NCBI RefSeq assembly: GCF_001347015.1
Contig: NZ_CFGI01000003.1
Span: 1 to 64,000 of the forward strand
Reading direction: 5' to 3'
Source of the DNA: Streptococcus pneumoniae
GTDB lineage: Bacteria; Bacillota; Bacilli; Lactobacillales; Streptococcaceae
Length of the DNA stretch: 64,000 nucleotides
The position numbers and the translations under genes are program-made. Positions 62,668-64,000 of this stretch are shown in pieces; the first letter of the stretch is position 1; every line of letters starts with the position of its first letter. Below the pieces are notes generated by a model. That model was not told the origin of the DNA, did not search any database, and was given only the letters and a program-made list of their open reading frames with translations.

Positions 62668-63543
62668 ATGAGAAATGTAAGAGTTGCAGCCATTCAAATG
62701 CAATGCGCTAAGGATGTGGCAACAAATATCCAAACAGCGGAGCGTTTAGTACGTCAGGCTGCAGAACAAGGTGCACAAATTATTCTCTTGCCCGAATTGT
62801 TTGAACGTCCCTATTTCTGTCAGGAACGCCAGTATGACTACTACCAGCATGCCCAGTCGGTGACAGACAATACTGCCATTCAGCATTTTAAAGTTCTTGC
62901 CAAGGAACTACAGGTTGTTCTACCGATTAGTTTCTATGAAAAAGATGGCAATGTTTTATATAATTCTATCGCAGTCATTGACGCTGATGGGGAAGTGCTG
63001 GGCGTTTACCGAAAGACCCACATACCAGATGATCATTATTATCAAGAAAAGTTTTATTTTACGCCTGGCAACACAGGTTTCAAGGTCTGGGACACTCGTT
63101 ATGCTAAGATTGGGATTGGCATCTGTTGGGATCAATGGTTCCCTGAAACAGCGCGCTGTCTTGCATTGAATGGTGCTGAATTGCTCTTTTATCCTACAGC
63201 CATCGGTTCAGAGCCAATTTTGGATACGGATAGTTGTGGTCATTGGCAACGTACCATGCAAGGACACGCAGCAGCTAATATTGTTCCAGTCATTGCAGCC
63301 AATCGCTATGGATTTGAAGAAGTCACTCCTAGTGAGGAAAATGGTGGGCAAAGTTCTAGTCTTGACTTCTACGGTTCCTCCTTTATGACGGATGAAACAG
63401 GAGCTATTCTAGAACGAGCTGAAAGACAAGAAGAAGCTGTTCTGTTAGCTACTTATGACCTAGACAAGGGAGCAAGCGAGCGCCTAAACTGGGGACTGTT
63501 TCGAGATAGAAGACCCGAAATGTATCAACGAATTACGGACTAG
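62668..63543 (+). CDS. aguB: N-carbamoylputrescine amidase
   Basis: Nitrilase-fold amidohydrolase (291 aa) that releases putrescine from N-carbamoylputrescine. The catalytic triad is visible: E43 in LLPELFERPYF, the Lys in YRKTHIPD (near 117) and the Cys in GIGICWDQWFPE (near 154). It is the last gene of the polyamine operon; with the decarboxylase and aguA it completes arginine to putrescine. A GGAG site precedes the ATG. Confidence 0.95.
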   Translation: MRNVRVAAIQMQCAKDVATNIQTAERLVRQAAEQGAQIILLPELFERPYFCQERQYDYYQHAQSVTDNTAIQHFKVLAKELQVVLPISFYEKDGNVLYNSIAVIDADGEVLGVYRKTHIPDDHYYQEKFYFTPGNTGFKVWDTRYAKIGIGICWDQWFPETARCLALNGAELLFYPTAIGSEPILDTDSCGHWQRTMQGHAAANIVPVIAANRYGFEEVTPSEENGGQSSSLDFYGSSFMTDETGAILERAERQEEAVLLATYDLDKGASERLNWGLFRDRRPEMYQRITD

Positions 63544-63645
63544 TAGGAGAGAAATGAGAGATTCATTCTGCTAGACTCGTTTTCACTAGCAACTATAGGG
63601 ATACTAGGTCATCTAGCAAGTGGATTTTATATTTTAATCCTCTAA

Positions 63646-63679
63646 GGCTTTCTCGCACTTTGATGCGAGGAGCTTTTCT
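63646..63679 (+). terminator. Terminator of the polyamine operon
   Basis: Stem CTCGCA/TGCGAG (63652-63657 and 63664-63669), extended by flanking G-C and T-rich bases, ends in TTTT. It lies about 110 nt after aguB. Confidence 0.65.
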
Positions 63680-63702
63680 GTTTAAGCTTTATCCATAAAA
63701 CA

Positions 63703-63711
63703 TGCTATAAT
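63703..63711 (+). promoter_or_regulatory. Extended -10 promoter of the response regulator gene
   Basis: TGC-TATAAT, 22 nt before the ATG at 63734. Confidence 0.6.
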
Positions 63712-63733
63712 AGTTGCAGAAAGGTTGGTATTT

Positions 63734-64000
63734 ATGGCTAGAATATTGGTTATTGAAGACAATAGTGACATTCAAGAAATTTTGCGAACACTTCTTACTG
63801 AGGAGCATGAAGTGATTCAAGCCTTTTCTGGTACAGAAGGAATCATGCTTTTTGACCAAGGTGGGATTGAACTCGTTTTGCTAGATATCATGCTTCCTGG
63901 GAAAAATGGGGATCAGGTTTTAAAAGCTATCAGGGAACAAAGTCAAATTCCAGTCATTATGCTAACGGCTTTGAGCGATAAGAAGTTAATCAGTCAATAC
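63734..64000 (+). CDS. OmpR-type response regulator (partial, runs off the window)
   Basis: Only the first 89 codons are inside the window. They form a receiver domain: the acidic pocket VIEDNSD (ED at 8-9), the phosphorylation site D53 in LVLLDIMLPGKNG, and the conserved Thr in VIMLTALSDK. The effector domain and the partner kinase would lie beyond 64000. OmpR/PhoB class is likely from the receiver sequence but not proven. It has its own promoter, so it is separate from the polyamine operon. Confidence 0.85.
   Translation, partial: MARILVIEDNSDIQEILRTLLTEEHEVIQAFSGTEGIMLFDQGGIELVLLDIMLPGKNGDQVLKAIREQSQIPVIMLTALSDKKLISQY

Overview
The window is a low-GC Firmicute chromosome segment that I read as a mitis-group Streptococcus (S. 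pneumoniae, S. pseudopneumoniae or S. mitis). The evidence is a tmRNA tag AKNNTSYALAA, five BOX repeats (the pneumococcal boxA-boxB-boxC family), an ISL3-type (IS1167-like) insertion sequence, and a gene order that I recall from pneumococcus: dacA, ssrA, fruR-fruK-fruA, ftsK, a cysteine desulfurase with thiI, a type I restriction locus, argR/pepX, dnaE, pfkA, pyk, tex, bceAB and a polyamine operon. The species was not tested by database search.

Layout. 1-1415: insertion sequence. 1.4-5.1 kb: dacA, an AI-2E-type exporter, tmRNA and tRNA-Ser, with a scar-like stretch of direct repeats between the two RNAs. 5.2-8.8 kb: fructose regulator, kinase and PTS permease in one overlapping operon. 8.9-11.8 kb: ftsK and a Thr/Ser-rich membrane protein whose 3' end lies in a BOX. 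12-14.4 kb: an accessory pair, a fused ABC ATPase-permease and a secreted Trp/Gly-rich protein. 14.6-19.9 kb: cysteine desulfurase-thiI, then two esterases and an ATP-grasp ligase.

20.2-29.1 kb is a complete phase-variable type I restriction-modification locus of the tvr (SpnIV) kind: hsdM, a half-length hsdS, a full hsdS, an antitoxin/Doc toxin pair, an attenuator, a tyrosine recombinase, a silent hsdS cassette and hsdR, with matched direct repeats for shuffling specificity domains. A decayed second copy of the toxin-antitoxin and attenuator module sits near 42.7-43.3 kb.

29.7-38.5 kb: argR, pepX, dnaE, pfkA and pyk. 38.6-40.1 kb: a BOX and a dead prophage remnant (integrase tail and CI-like repressor). 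40.2-45.2 kb: a lipoprotein, small proteins, a hydrolase and a permease pair. 45.4-48.3 kb: tex, a SprT-like protein and a PspC-domain protein.

48.4-52.1 kb holds the most striking accessory unit: three co-directional genes with their own promoter and terminator. They encode a membrane protein with an HNH-like motif, a tail-anchored coiled-coil protein and a CbbX/EccA-type AAA+ ATPase. I recognise no described system with this make-up.

52.1-55.1 kb: a BceAB-type peptide-resistance transporter behind a perfect BceR-type operator. 55.2-56.2 kb: a long BOX and a VIT1/CCC1-type transporter. 56.4-63.5 kb: a highly structured leader RNA ending in a terminator, followed by a tightly packed polyamine operon (decarboxylase, speE, carboxy(nor)spermidine dehydrogenase and decarboxylase, aguA, aguB). 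The window ends inside an OmpR-type response regulator gene.
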